Source: Cryptosporangium minutisporangium (GTDB lineage Bacteria > Actinomycetota > Actinomycetes > Mycobacteriales > Cryptosporangiaceae). From it: a DNA stretch of 64,000 nt. The stretch is taken from contig NZ_BAAAYN010000026.1 in assembly GCF_039536245.1 (NCBI RefSeq), forward strand, positions 94,088 through 158,087. The letters are read 5' to 3'. The position numbers were made by a program, and so were the translations under genes. This document shows positions 9,644 to 17,692 of this stretch, in pieces; position 1 is the stretch's first letter; each line of letters opens with the position of its first letter. The notes beneath the pieces are model-generated. The model was not told the DNA's origin, searched no databases, and saw only the letters and a program-made list of their open reading frames with translations.

Positions 9644-11106
9644 GCGTGGCCACCCCCGGCCGCAGGCGCGGCCACCGACTCGGCCAGCAGCGCGTCGACC
9701 ACCCGGTCGAGCCGTGCCGACCGAGACGCCTTGACCAGCACCACGTCGCCCGGCGTCAGCTGCTCGCTGAGCAGCCGCACCGCGGCGTCCACGTCCGGCA
9801 CGTGCACCGACTCCTCTCCCCAGGACCCTTCCAGGACCGCGCCGGCGTGGATTGCGCCGGCCTCCGGGCCCACCACGACCAAGCGGTCGATGTCCAGCCG
9901 CACGGCCAGCCGGCCGATCGCGTCGTGCTGCTCACGGCTGGATTCGCCCAACTCGGCCATGACACCCAGCACTGCCCACACCCGGCGCCGCCCCCGCGGC
10001 TCCGCGCCGACGTCGGGCGCCGGAGCTATCGGCACAGACATCGCGCGCAACGCTTTCAGTGCGGCCCGCACCGAGTCCGGGTTCGCGTTGTAGCTGTCGT
10101 CGACGATCGTCACCCCGTCGGCCCGCTCGGTGACCTCCATCCGACGGCGGCTCACCGGTACCGCGGCGCCCAGCGCGGCGGCGACCTCCTGCAACGGAAG
10201 GCCCAGCTCCAGCCCGACGGCGGCCGCCGCCAGCGCGTTGCCGACGTGGTGCTCGCCGTGCAGGCGCATCGTGACCTCGGCCGTCGTGTCCCCGGCCGCG
10301 AGCGTGAAGCTCGGCCGTCCGACGGCGTCCAGGCGGACATCGGTCGCCCGCACGTCGGCATCGGGTGCCTGACCGACCAGCACGACCCGGGCCTTCGTCC
10401 GGGGCGCCATGGCACGTACCCGCTGATCGTCGGAGTTCAGGACGGCGAGCCCTCCTGCGCTACCGGTCGGCAGGGCCTCCACCAGCTCACCCTTCGCCTG
10501 CGCGGTCACCTCGACCGAGCCGAACTCGCCGACGTGTGCGGTTCCGACGTTGAGCACGACGCCGATCCGCGGCGGCGCGATCTCGGTCAGCCAGCGGATG
10601 TGGCCGACCCCCCTGGCGCTCTTCTCGAGCACCAGATAACGCGTGTTCTCGTCGGCGCGGAGCACCGTCCACGGGTGGCCGAGTTCGTTGTTGAACGAGC
10701 CGGGCGGTGCGACGGTCGGGCCGAGCCGGACGACCACGCCGGCCAGCAGATCTTTGGTCGACGTCTTCCCGCTCGACCCGGTGACGCCGACGATCGTCAG
10801 CTGCGGCAGCCGGTCGACCACCGCCCTCGCCAGCTTGCCGAGCGCCACGAGCGCGTCGTCCACCAGCACGGTCGGGACGTCGCCGACCGGTCGGGTCGCG
10901 AGCACTGCGACGGCACCGGCGGCGATCGCACCGGCGGCGAAGTCGTGGCCGTCCACCCGGTCGCCGGCCAGCGCGACGAACAGGCCGCCGTCGGTCACCT
11001 GCCGCGAGTCGTACTCGACCGTGCCGGTGACCACCGTGGCCGGGTCGCAGTTGCGGAGGTCACCACCGGTGGCGGCGGCGACCTCCGCCAGCGTTAGCGG
11101 AATCAT
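9640..11106 (-). CDS. murF: UDP-MurNAc-tripeptide--D-Ala-D-Ala ligase MurF
   Basis: Adds D-Ala-D-Ala to the UDP-MurNAc tripeptide, completing the pentapeptide. 488 aa. The ATP loop reads GSSGKTSTK (110-118), the MurF variant of the Mur loop. [11 protein letters not shown] and [12 protein letters not shown] are further family signatures, the latter containing the Asn-Ala-Asn-Pro motif. ATG start overlaps the murE stop (ATGA), and its own stop overlaps mraY, so murE-murF-mraY-murD form one continuous coupled run. Confidence 0.97.
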   Translation of the reverse strand: MIPLTLAEVAAATGGDLRNCDPATVVTGTVEYDSRQVTDGGLFVALAGDRVDGHDFAAGAIAAGAVAVLATRPVGDVPTVLVDDALVALGKLARAVVDRLPQLTIVGVTGSSGKTSTKDLLAGVVVRLGPTVAPPGSFNNELGHPWTVLRADENTRYLVLEKSARGVGHIRWLTEIAPPRIGVVLNVGTAHVGEFGSVEVTAQAKGELVEALPTGSAGGLAVLNSDDQRVRAMAPRTKARVVLVGQAPDADVRATDVRLDAVGRPSFTLAAGDTTAEVTMRLHGEHHVGNALAAAAVGLELGLPLQEVAAALGAAVPVSRRRMEVTERADGVTIVDDSYNANPDSVRAALKALRAMSVPIAPAPDVGAEPRGRRRVWAVLGVMAELGESSREQHDAIGRLAVRLDIDRLVVVGPEAGAIHAGAVLEGSWGEESVHVPDVDAAVRLLSEQLTPGDVVLVKASRSARLDRVVDALLAESVAAPAAGGGHA

Positions 11107-12650
11107 GCCCGCGCTCCCCCGGAAGTGCGGGCGGCTACCGGAAGCCCGGCGAACGCGGCCGCGAGCACCTCGCGATCGTCGAACGGGTGCACCACTCCAG
11201 CGACCTCCTGGCCCTGCTCGTGTCCCTTGCCCAGCACCGCGACGCAGTCGCCGGGACCGGCCCGCTCCACCGCCGCGGCGATCGCGGCCGCCCGGTCGCC
11301 GACCTCGACGACCTCGGCGCGCTCTTCGGTCGACACCCGGGCGACGCCGGCGAGCATCGCCGCCCGGATCGCCGCCGGCTGCTCCGAACGGGGATTGTCG
11401 TCGGTGGCGACGAACAAATCCGCCCCGCGGGCCGCCGCCTCACCCATCAGCGGACGCTTTCCGGCGTCCCGGTCTCCGCCGCAGCCCAACACGCAGATCA
11501 GCCGCCCGCTGGTGACCGGACGCAGGGCGGCCAGCGCCGCCGCCACCGAGCCGGGATCGTGCGCGTAGTCGACGACGCCGACCGGGCCGCCTGATCCCGG
11601 GGAGACCCGCTCCATCCGCCCCGGCACCTGGCCGGCGTTCGCCACCGCGTCCACCGCGGTCGCCGACGGCACCCCGACGGTCGTCAGCACCGCGATCGCG
11701 AGCGCCGCGTTCTCGACGCTGTAGGCGCCGGGCATCGCCACCCGCGCGGGGGTAGGGACGCCGTCCGGCCCGGCGATCGTGAAGTCCTGTACGAACCCGT
11801 CCGGCCCGCGCTCGACGACGCGCCAGCGGGCGTCGGGTGCCCCCGCGACGGAGACGGTGATCGTGTCCGGGCCTGCCAGCCGCTTGCCCGCGGCATCGTC
11901 GACGTTGACCACCTCGCGGGCCGAGCGACCGTCGAACAGGCGCGCCTTGGCCTGGAAGTAGTCCTCCAGGTCGGCATGGAAGTCGAGATGGTCGACACCG
12001 AGGTTGGTGAACGCGCCGACCGCGAACCGGACGGCGGCCACCCGGTCGAGGGCGAGCGCGTGGCTGGAGACCTCCATCACCACCGCGGTGACGCCGCGCT
12101 CCTTCGCGACCGCGAGCAGCGCCTGCAGGTCGGGGGCCTCCGGGGTGGTCCGTACCGAGCGGAGCCGTTCCCCGGCGATCCGGGTCTCCACGGTGCCGAG
12201 CAGCGCGGTGGTGTGCCCGGCTGCCCGGAGCCCGGCCTCCACCAGGTAGGAAGTCGTCGTCTTGCCGTTGGTACCGGTGATGCCGACGACGGTCAGCGCC
12301 GCGCTGGGGTCGCCGTAGACGCGGGCGCTGACCCTGCCGAGCACGGCGCGGGGTGCGTCGACGACGAGCAGCGGCAACCCGGTGTCGCGGGCGAGGTCCG
12401 CGCCGGCGGCATCGGTCAGTACGGCGACCGCACCGGCCTCCGCGGCCCGGGCCGCGAACCGCGCGCCGTGGGTGCGGGCACCCGGCAGCGCGGCGAACAG
12501 GTCACCGGGCCGGATCGCCGAACTGTCGTGCGTGACACCGGTGATCCCGACGTCTCCGGTCGCGCTACCGCCCACCAGCCCGGCGAGTTCCGTCAGGGGA
12601 ACTTCCGCCGGGGCAGCAGGCCGCGGGGCGCTGGCGTAGGACACGGCCAC
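11103..12650 (-). CDS. murE: UDP-MurNAc-L-Ala-D-Glu--meso-DAP ligase MurE
   Basis: Adds the third residue to the stem peptide. 515 aa from a GTG at 12650, which lies 16 bases after the ftsI stop; the frame is open further upstream but that part is antiparallel-looking Arg/Ser-rich sequence inside ftsI. A second GTG two codons on is equally possible. The ATP loop GTNGKTT is at 126-132. The DNPRSEQP motif near residue 400 matches the DNPR signature of meso-diaminopimelate-adding enzymes, so the wall is very likely of the DAP type. No strong Shine-Dalgarno is visible, consistent with re-initiation after ftsI. Confidence 0.95.
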   Translation of the reverse strand: MAVSYASAPRPAAPAEVPLTELAGLVGGSATGDVGITGVTHDSSAIRPGDLFAALPGARTHGARFAARAAEAGAVAVLTDAAGADLARDTGLPLLVVDAPRAVLGRVSARVYGDPSAALTVVGITGTNGKTTTSYLVEAGLRAAGHTTALLGTVETRIAGERLRSVRTTPEAPDLQALLAVAKERGVTAVVMEVSSHALALDRVAAVRFAVGAFTNLGVDHLDFHADLEDYFQAKARLFDGRSAREVVNVDDAAGKRLAGPDTITVSVAGAPDARWRVVERGPDGFVQDFTIAGPDGVPTPARVAMPGAYSVENAALAIAVLTTVGVPSATAVDAVANAGQVPGRMERVSPGSGGPVGVVDYAHDPGSVAAALAALRPVTSGRLICVLGCGGDRDAGKRPLMGEAAARGADLFVATDDNPRSEQPAAIRAAMLAGVARVSTEERAEVVEVGDRAAAIAAAVERAGPGDCVAVLGKGHEQGQEVAGVVHPFDDREVLAAAFAGLPVAARTSGGARA

Positions 12651-12666
12651 AGACCCTACCGCCGAC

Positions 12667-14973
12667 CTATCCGTACAAGGTGATCGGTGGGGCCGCCCTG
12701 CCCGACGGTGACACGCCGTAACGGCGAAGCGTGAATCCGGCCAGGTCGGAGAAGACCGGACCGGCGACCGGGCCGCCGAGCCCTTCCGGAGTGTGAATGA
12801 AGATGCTGATGACGTACCGCGGGTTGTCGGCCGGAACGATGCCGATGAACGACGACACGTCACCCTCCATGTACTTGTTGCCCTCGGCCCGCTTACCGGT
12901 GCCCGTCTTACCGGCGACGAGGTAACCGGGGACCGCCGCCAGCGGCGCGGTGCCCTCCGACGTCGCGATCGCGGTCATGTCCCGGACGACGGTCGCCGCC
13001 GCTTCCTCGCTCACCACCCGCTCCGGCTTCGCCCGCTCGGTCGCCCGGACCGTGTTGTCGGGGCCGACCACGCTCTTGACCAGTTGCGGCTGAACCTTCA
13101 TGCCGCCGTTGGCCAGCGTCGCGTAGAGCGCCGTCATCTGCAGCGGCGTCGCCGCGACGCCCAGCCCGATCGGAATCGACCCGGCGGACGGGCCGCTCCA
13201 GTTCTCCGGCGGCTGGACGATGCCCCGCGACTCGCCGGGCACCCCGATCCCGGTCTTCGTCCCCAGACCAAACGCTCGCTGGTACGAGTAGAGGCGCGCG
13301 GCGCCGAGCTTGTCGGCGATCATGATCGTGCCGATGTTGCTCGACTGCGCCAGGATGCCCATCAGCGTGTACCGCGACGACACCGTGTGCTCGTGGGTGT
13401 CGGTGTACTGCTCCCCGCCCTTGTCGATGTGGTCCGGCAGATCGAGCACCGTGTTCGGCTTGATCACCCCGGCGTCGAGGGCGCCGGCGACCGTCAGTGC
13501 CTTGTGGACGGAGCCGGGTTCGACGACGGCCGCGGTCGCGAGGTCGAGGGTCGGACGCTTCTTCGGGCCGGTCCGGTCCGCGCTGACCATCGCGAGGATC
13601 TCGCCGCTCCGCACGTCCATCACGACCGCCGAGCCGTTCCAGGCCTTGGTCGCCGCGAGCCGCTCGACGAGCAACTTGTTCGTCTGATACTGCAGGTCAC
13701 GGTCGAGGGTCAGGACCAGGTCCGAACCGGCCTTCGCCGGCTCCGTGCGGTGATAGCCGTCCGGGATCTCCTGGCCGCCGGTGCCCTTGTCGTACACCCG
13801 CTTGCCGTTGACGCCCTGCAGGACGGAGTTGTACCCGGCCTCCAGCCCGGCCAGGCCGGTGCCGTCGGTACCGGTGTAGCCCACCACGTTCGCCGCCAGG
13901 TTCCCACCGGGCACCTCGCGCACCTGATCTTCCTGCACGATGAGGCTGGGGATCGTCTCCCGCAGCCGATCGACCGCGTCCCCGACCGCGAGCGGCACCT
14001 TTTTCTTCAGCACCACGTAGCGGTTCAGCGTGCCGTCTTCGCGGGTCTTCCGAACCAGCTTCTGCTTCACCGCCGCGGTGGTCATACCGAGTAGCGGCGC
14101 GACCGCCGTAGCAACCTCGCTGGCCTCGGCGTCGTTCTTGATGTACCCGGGGTCGGCCGCGATCGTCGCACCCTGGACGTCGTGGGCGAGCACGTTGCCG
14201 TCCCGGTCGAGGATCGCGCCGCGCGGGGCGTACAGCTCTTCACTGACCCGGCGGTCGGTGGCCGCCATCGTCGCGTACTGCGAACCCTCGGTGGTCTGGA
14301 TCTGGACGAGCCGGCCGCCGACCACGGTGAACAGCGCGAGTAGCACGGCCAGCGACACCCGCAGCCGAGCGCTCGGGTTACCGAGCCGGGCGATGCCCCG
14401 CTTCCGGCGCGGGGGCCGGGGCGGAGGGACGTGCACCGTCTGCCGCCGACGCGGCGGTGGATCCGTCCGGACGCGCCGGGATCGGCCACGCTCGGGACGG
14501 TCGGCGTGGCGCACCCGGGCCGAGGCAGGGGGACGTGGGGTCCGGGCCGTGCGGGGTTTCGGTGGCCGCGCCGGCTGCTCAGCGCTCTCCCGGACCGTGC
14601 GTCCGCGGGGGTGGTACTGCTGCGACTCGGCGAGCCCGGACCGGCGAGGACGTTCCCGCTCCCGCGACGGGTTCGGTTCCCGCGGAGGGCTCTGCCGCCG
14701 GGGCGGATCCGGTTCCGACGAGCGGCGCTGGTCCCGGGTGCGGCTCTCCCGCGGGCGGAACGGCACCACGTTCTCGGCGCTACCGGACCGCCCGGCCTTG
14801 CCGTTCCGGCCGGTCCGTCCACCGGCGACGGCCCTTCCACCGGCGGCATTGCCACCGGCGGCGACGTTGCCCCGGCCACCGGCGGTTTTGCCCCGGCCGT
14901 TGGCAGCCTTTTTTCCGGCGGCGTTGGCCCGGCCGGCGGACGGCCGATCGTCCCGTGGGGGCTTCGCCGCCAT
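12667..14973 (-). CDS. ftsI: Septal transpeptidase FtsI (class B PBP) with long basic N-terminal tail
   Basis: Class B penicillin-binding protein that cross-links septal peptidoglycan, partner of FtsW. All three active-site motifs are present: SVHK at 488-491 (nucleophile Ser488), SSN at 544-546 and KTG at 689-691. The dimerisation/pedestal region starts around 230 after a single membrane segment (about 203-222). At 768 aa it is some 150-200 residues longer than common FtsI proteins because of residues 1-200: a disordered, Arg/Gly/Ala/Pro-rich, strongly positive cytoplasmic tail. The ATG shares one base with the ftsL stop (TGATG). The tail could instead contain a later start, but no internal start with a better ribosome site stands out. 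Confidence 0.95.
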   Translation of the reverse strand: MAAKPPRDDRPSAGRANAAGKKAANGRGKTAGGRGNVAAGGNAAGGRAVAGGRTGRNGKAGRSGSAENVVPFRPRESRTRDQRRSSEPDPPRRQSPPREPNPSRERERPRRSGLAESQQYHPRGRTVRESAEQPARPPKPRTARTPRPPASARVRHADRPERGRSRRVRTDPPPRRRQTVHVPPPRPPRRKRGIARLGNPSARLRVSLAVLLALFTVVGGRLVQIQTTEGSQYATMAATDRRVSEELYAPRGAILDRDGNVLAHDVQGATIAADPGYIKNDAEASEVATAVAPLLGMTTAAVKQKLVRKTREDGTLNRYVVLKKKVPLAVGDAVDRLRETIPSLIVQEDQVREVPGGNLAANVVGYTGTDGTGLAGLEAGYNSVLQGVNGKRVYDKGTGGQEIPDGYHRTEPAKAGSDLVLTLDRDLQYQTNKLLVERLAATKAWNGSAVVMDVRSGEILAMVSADRTGPKKRPTLDLATAAVVEPGSVHKALTVAGALDAGVIKPNTVLDLPDHIDKGGEQYTDTHEHTVSSRYTLMGILAQSSNIGTIMIADKLGAARLYSYQRAFGLGTKTGIGVPGESRGIVQPPENWSGPSAGSIPIGLGVAATPLQMTALYATLANGGMKVQPQLVKSVVGPDNTVRATERAKPERVVSEEAAATVVRDMTAIATSEGTAPLAAVPGYLVAGKTGTGKRAEGNKYMEGDVSSFIGIVPADNPRYVISIFIHTPEGLGGPVAGPVFSDLAGFTLRRYGVSPSGRAAPPITLYG

Positions 14974-15539
14974 CAGCGGCCCGCCGACGGCGACGGCGAG
15001 GCCGACGAGCCGGACGACGCGGACGCGGACGGGGTGGGCGACGGCGGCGGGGTGGCCGGCACCGGCGTCCCCACGACCTTCCCTTCGGGCAGCACGACGA
15101 AGCCCGGGTCACCCGCGGGAACGAGGTCCAGCTCCTGCGCCCGCTTGGCCAGCTTCTCCGGCGACTCCTGGTTCTCCAGGGCCTGCTGCAGCCGCTGCTC
15201 CTCCTCGTCCAGCTTCTCCTGCCGGGTTTCGAGGTCGTGCAGGCGGAACGCGTTCTCGTTCACGGCGGTGTTCAGCAGGACCAGGCCGATCAGACCACCG
15301 ATCGCCAGCGCCAGCACGAGGACGACGAACGGCGCCCGGGAGGACGCGGTGACAGTGCGGGACGGGACCGAGGGCGAGGGCGGGACGCTGATCGGGGCCG
15401 CCTGGCGTCGCCTGCCGCCGGCCGGCTGAGCGGCGTTCGCGGCCGACCGGCCGGACCGGGCGGACTTGGTCTGGAGGGGTCGTCCTTCCCGGACGGCACC
15501 GGGACGCGACCGCAGGCCGGCACGTGAGCTCGACATCAT
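14973..15539 (-). CDS. ftsL: FtsL-like bitopic septum protein
   Basis: 188 aa. Basic, disordered cytoplasmic half (1-66), one membrane segment (about 69-91), then a heptad-like charged coiled coil (about 95-128) ending in the actinobacterial stretch LAKRAQELDLVPAGDPGFVV, and a Pro/Ser-rich extracytoplasmic tail. This is the architecture and the location (between rsmH and ftsI) of FtsL, which joins FtsB/FtsQ in the divisome. Sequence identity in this family is low, so assignment rests on topology, the short conserved block and synteny. Two adjacent ATG codons begin the frame; the second is better spaced from AGGTGA. Confidence 0.85.
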   Translation of the reverse strand: MMSSSRAGLRSRPGAVREGRPLQTKSARSGRSAANAAQPAGGRRRQAAPISVPPSPSVPSRTVTASSRAPFVVLVLALAIGGLIGLVLLNTAVNENAFRLHDLETRQEKLDEEEQRLQQALENQESPEKLAKRAQELDLVPAGDPGFVVLPEGKVVGTPVPATPPPSPTPSASASSGSSASPSPSAGR

Positions 15540-15612
15540 GTCACCTCGCCCTCACTGAGTTCCTCGAGTCCGAAGCCGTTCGGTGGCCCCGAGCCCGTTC
15601 CGTTCACCTCGC

Positions 15613-16650
15613 TCAGCGGCGTTCCGCCGTTCCACCGGACGTCGCCGCACCGAGCCGTTCCACCGCGCGCAGCCGCACCGGCGCGGCCCGCGGATTGGCC
15701 GCGATCTCCTCCGGGCTCGCGGTCTCGGCGCCACGGGTCAGCGCCCGGAACCGGGGGCCGTACTCGGGCAGCTCGACCGGCAACCCGGCCGGCGTCCGGT
15801 CCTGGGTCACCGCGGCGAACGCCTGCTTCACCAGCCGGTCCTCCAAGGACTGGTACGCCATCACGACGATGCGCCCGCCGGGTCGGACCGCGTCCAAGGC
15901 GGCGGGCAACGCGTCCCGCAGCGCGTCGAGTTCGCCGTTGACTTCGATCCGCAACGCCTGGAACGTGCGTTTCGCCGGGTTGCCCCCGGTCCGTCGGGCC
16001 GCTGCCGGGATCGCGTCGCGGACCAGCTCGACCAGGCGCGCGCTGGAGCTCAATGGAGTCCGTGCTCGCTCCCGGACGATCGCCGCAGCGATCCGCGGCG
16101 CGAACCGTTCCTCGCCGTACGTCCGCAGGATCCGAGCCAGGTCGTTCTGCGAGTAGGTGTTGAGGATCTCGGCCGCGGTCGGACCACGAGTGGTGTCCAT
16201 CCGCATGTCCAGCGGAGCGTCCCGGGAATAGGAGAAACCCCGCTCGTCCTCGTCCAACTGCAGTGACGAAACGCCCAGGTCGAGGAGGAAACCGTCCGGC
16301 GCCTCGACCCCGGCCTGCTCCAGCGCTTCGGGGATCTCGTCGTAGACCGCGTGCACGAACCGGACCCGAGCCGCGGCCGGGCCGAGACGCTCAGCGGCGC
16401 GGCGCAGCGCCTCCGGGTCCCGGTCGATCCCGACGACCGTCAGATCGGGGTGTGCGGCGAGCAGCGCGGCCGTGTGGCCGCCCAGGCCCAGGGTGCCGTC
16501 GACGACGACCGCGCCGGGGACGCTCGCCACCGGCGCGAGGAGTTCGAGACACCGGTCGAGCAAGACCGGTACGTGCACATCCGAGTGGGGAGCGGCGCTG
16601 CCAGCACTGCCGGGGACCGGGACGTGCGCACACGTCTGGTCGTCCGCCAT
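15613..16650 (-). CDS. rsmH: 16S rRNA (cytosine1402-N4)-methyltransferase RsmH
   Basis: SAM-dependent methylation of C1402 in the ribosomal P-site region. 345 aa from the ATG at 16650, chosen for its AAGGGGGCGGC ribosome site; the frame is open for 40 more codons but those fall in a repeat array. The SAM motif [10 protein letters not shown] is near residue 51, HVPVLL precedes it as usual, and [18 protein letters not shown] with PLDMRMD follows. The C-terminal half has [13 protein letters not shown], diagnostic for the family. Canonical second gene of the dcw cluster. Confidence 0.96.
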   Translation of the reverse strand: MADDQTCAHVPVPGSAGSAAPHSDVHVPVLLDRCLELLAPVASVPGAVVVDGTLGLGGHTAALLAAHPDLTVVGIDRDPEALRRAAERLGPAAARVRFVHAVYDEIPEALEQAGVEAPDGFLLDLGVSSLQLDEDERGFSYSRDAPLDMRMDTTRGPTAAEILNTYSQNDLARILRTYGEERFAPRIAAAIVRERARTPLSSSARLVELVRDAIPAAARRTGGNPAKRTFQALRIEVNGELDALRDALPAALDAVRPGGRIVVMAYQSLEDRLVKQAFAAVTQDRTPAGLPVELPEYGPRFRALTRGAETASPEEIAANPRAAPVRLRAVERLGAATSGGTAERR

Positions 16651-16663
16651 GCCGCCCCCTTGG

Positions 16664-16730
16664 CTCCGGTGCGCGTCCCTCCGGTGACTCAGTCCTCCGG
16701 TGACCCGTCTCCGGTGACCTTGTCTCCGGT
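16664..16730. repeat. Five tandem ~15-bp repeats between mraZ and rsmH
   Basis: CTCCGGT occurs at 16664, 16679, 16695, 16709 and 16724, spaced 15, 16, 14 and 15 bp; the middle three continue as CTCCGGTGAC. The array ends 14 bases before the rsmH start. Because spacing is not a multiple of three it is not coding repeat. The remainder of the 281-bp mraZ-rsmH gap (16731-16931) shows only a weak GGGCC/GGCCC hairpin. Confidence 0.7.
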
Positions 16731-16931
16731 ATCGAAGGCCGGGTGGCTGACCGTGTCGCCAGGTCCCCATCCGCTTCGCGTGGCCTGGCGCCGGGGAAGG
16801 TGCGCCAGGAGGACCGCCAAGCGGCTGGAGACCTCACGTCACGGGCCTCGTCCGGCCCTTGAATCAGTTCGTTCTGCGATGTCGTGGGGTCTGCTCGGTG
16901 TCGCGGCCGTGAGCCCCCTCATCGCCGCGGG

Positions 16932-17363
16932 TCAGAACACCCCGGGCAGCACCTCCTCCTCGACCTCGGCGAACGCTTCCTCGGACTCGACCAGGTAGTT
17001 GTCCCAGGCCTGCCGGTCCCAGATCTCGACCCTCGTGCTCGCCCCGATCACCACGCAGTCCCGGTCGAGACCGGCGTACTCGCGCAGGTGAGCGGGGATC
17101 GTGATGCGCCCTTGGCGATCAGGGACCTCGTCGTGGGCGCTGGCGAAAAACACCCGGCTGTAGGCCCGGGCCGCCTTGTGCGTCATGGGAGCCGCGCGGA
17201 GTTGCTCGGCGACGCGGCTGAATTCGGCCATCGGGAAGACGAAGAGGCATCGTTCCTGCCCTTTCGTCACCACCAATCCTCCTGCCAGCTCGTCGCGGAA
17301 CTTCGCCGGCAGGAAGAGCCGACCTTTTTCGTCCAGGCGGGGCGTGTGCGTGCCAAGGAACAT
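16932..17363 (-). CDS. mraZ: Transcriptional regulator MraZ
   Basis: AbrB-like DNA-binding protein that autoregulates the dcw operon. Starting at the ATG at 17363 gives [20 protein letters not shown] and 143 aa, the standard start and length; a GTG four codons earlier is in frame but sits only two bases from the AGGGGG ribosome site. The two tandem MraZ/AbrB repeats are visible, each with the DxKGR-type motif (DEKGRLFLP near 10-18 and DRQGRITIP near 90-98). Its operator lies just upstream and overlaps the promoter. Confidence 0.96.
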   Translation of the reverse strand: MFLGTHTPRLDEKGRLFLPAKFRDELAGGLVVTKGQERCLFVFPMAEFSRVAEQLRAAPMTHKAARAYSRVFFASAHDEVPDRQGRITIPAHLREYAGLDRDCVVIGASTRVEIWDRQAWDNYLVESEEAFAEVEEEVLPGVF

Positions 17364-17400
17364 CGCACTCACCACCCCCTGGAATGGAGCATCCCAGACG

Positions 17401-17435
17401 CTCCATCACGCCCCACTGTACTCCACTTCCCCCCA
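17401..17435 (-). promoter_or_regulatory. MraZ operator: four boxes at 10-bp spacing
   Basis: On the minus strand TGGGG, TGGAG, TGGGG, TGGAG occur at 17435-17431, 17425-17421, 17415-17411 and 17405-17401, each pair separated by five bases. Known MraZ sites are direct TGGGN repeats with five-base spacers, so this is a direct match with one repeat more than the usual three. It covers the space from the -35 to just past the -10 of the dcw promoter, which fits repression by MraZ. Confidence 0.85.
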
Positions 17436-17442
17436 CCGTCAA
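17415..17442 (-). promoter_or_regulatory. dcw operon promoter
   Basis: TTGACG (17442-17437), a 16-base spacer, and TACAGT (17420-17415) on the minus strand form a good vegetative promoter. The start site would fall near 17408, giving a 45-base leader to mraZ. The spacer and -10 contain MraZ boxes. Confidence 0.75.
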
Positions 17443-17612
17443 CGACTCAAACCCGTAGCGGTCAGGTATCCGGGTGATGTCTCCGCAGGTCAGGGCGGTG
17501 GAGCGGGAGTGGAGCAGGTTGGCACACCCGAGCGACGCTCCAGCACCGTGCGCAACGGGAGCGTGGCGGAGGTCCACCGGGGGCCACGACGGGGCGACGG
17601 TGGGCTCTAACA

Positions 17613-17656
17613 CACCGGGCCGGTGACCCCGACCACTCGGGGGCACCGGCCCGGTG
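17613..17656 (-). terminator. leuS terminator hairpin
   Basis: CACCGGGCCGGTG (17613-17625) and CACCGGCCCGGTG (17644-17656) form a perfect 13-bp stem, with an inner CCCCGA/TCGGGG pairing in the loop. It starts 37 bases after the leuS stop and stands between leuS and the promoter region of mraZ. No T-run, as is common for high-GC terminators. Confidence 0.7.
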
Positions 17657-17692
17657 AAGTACGTCACCCGCCTCCGCGGCGGGTGCTCGGCG

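Noticed and set aside
11103-12863. Longer murE starting inside ftsI
   Set aside because: The extra 71 residues are Arg/Ser-rich out-of-frame reading of ftsI; the GTG at 12650 gives the normal MurE N-terminus.
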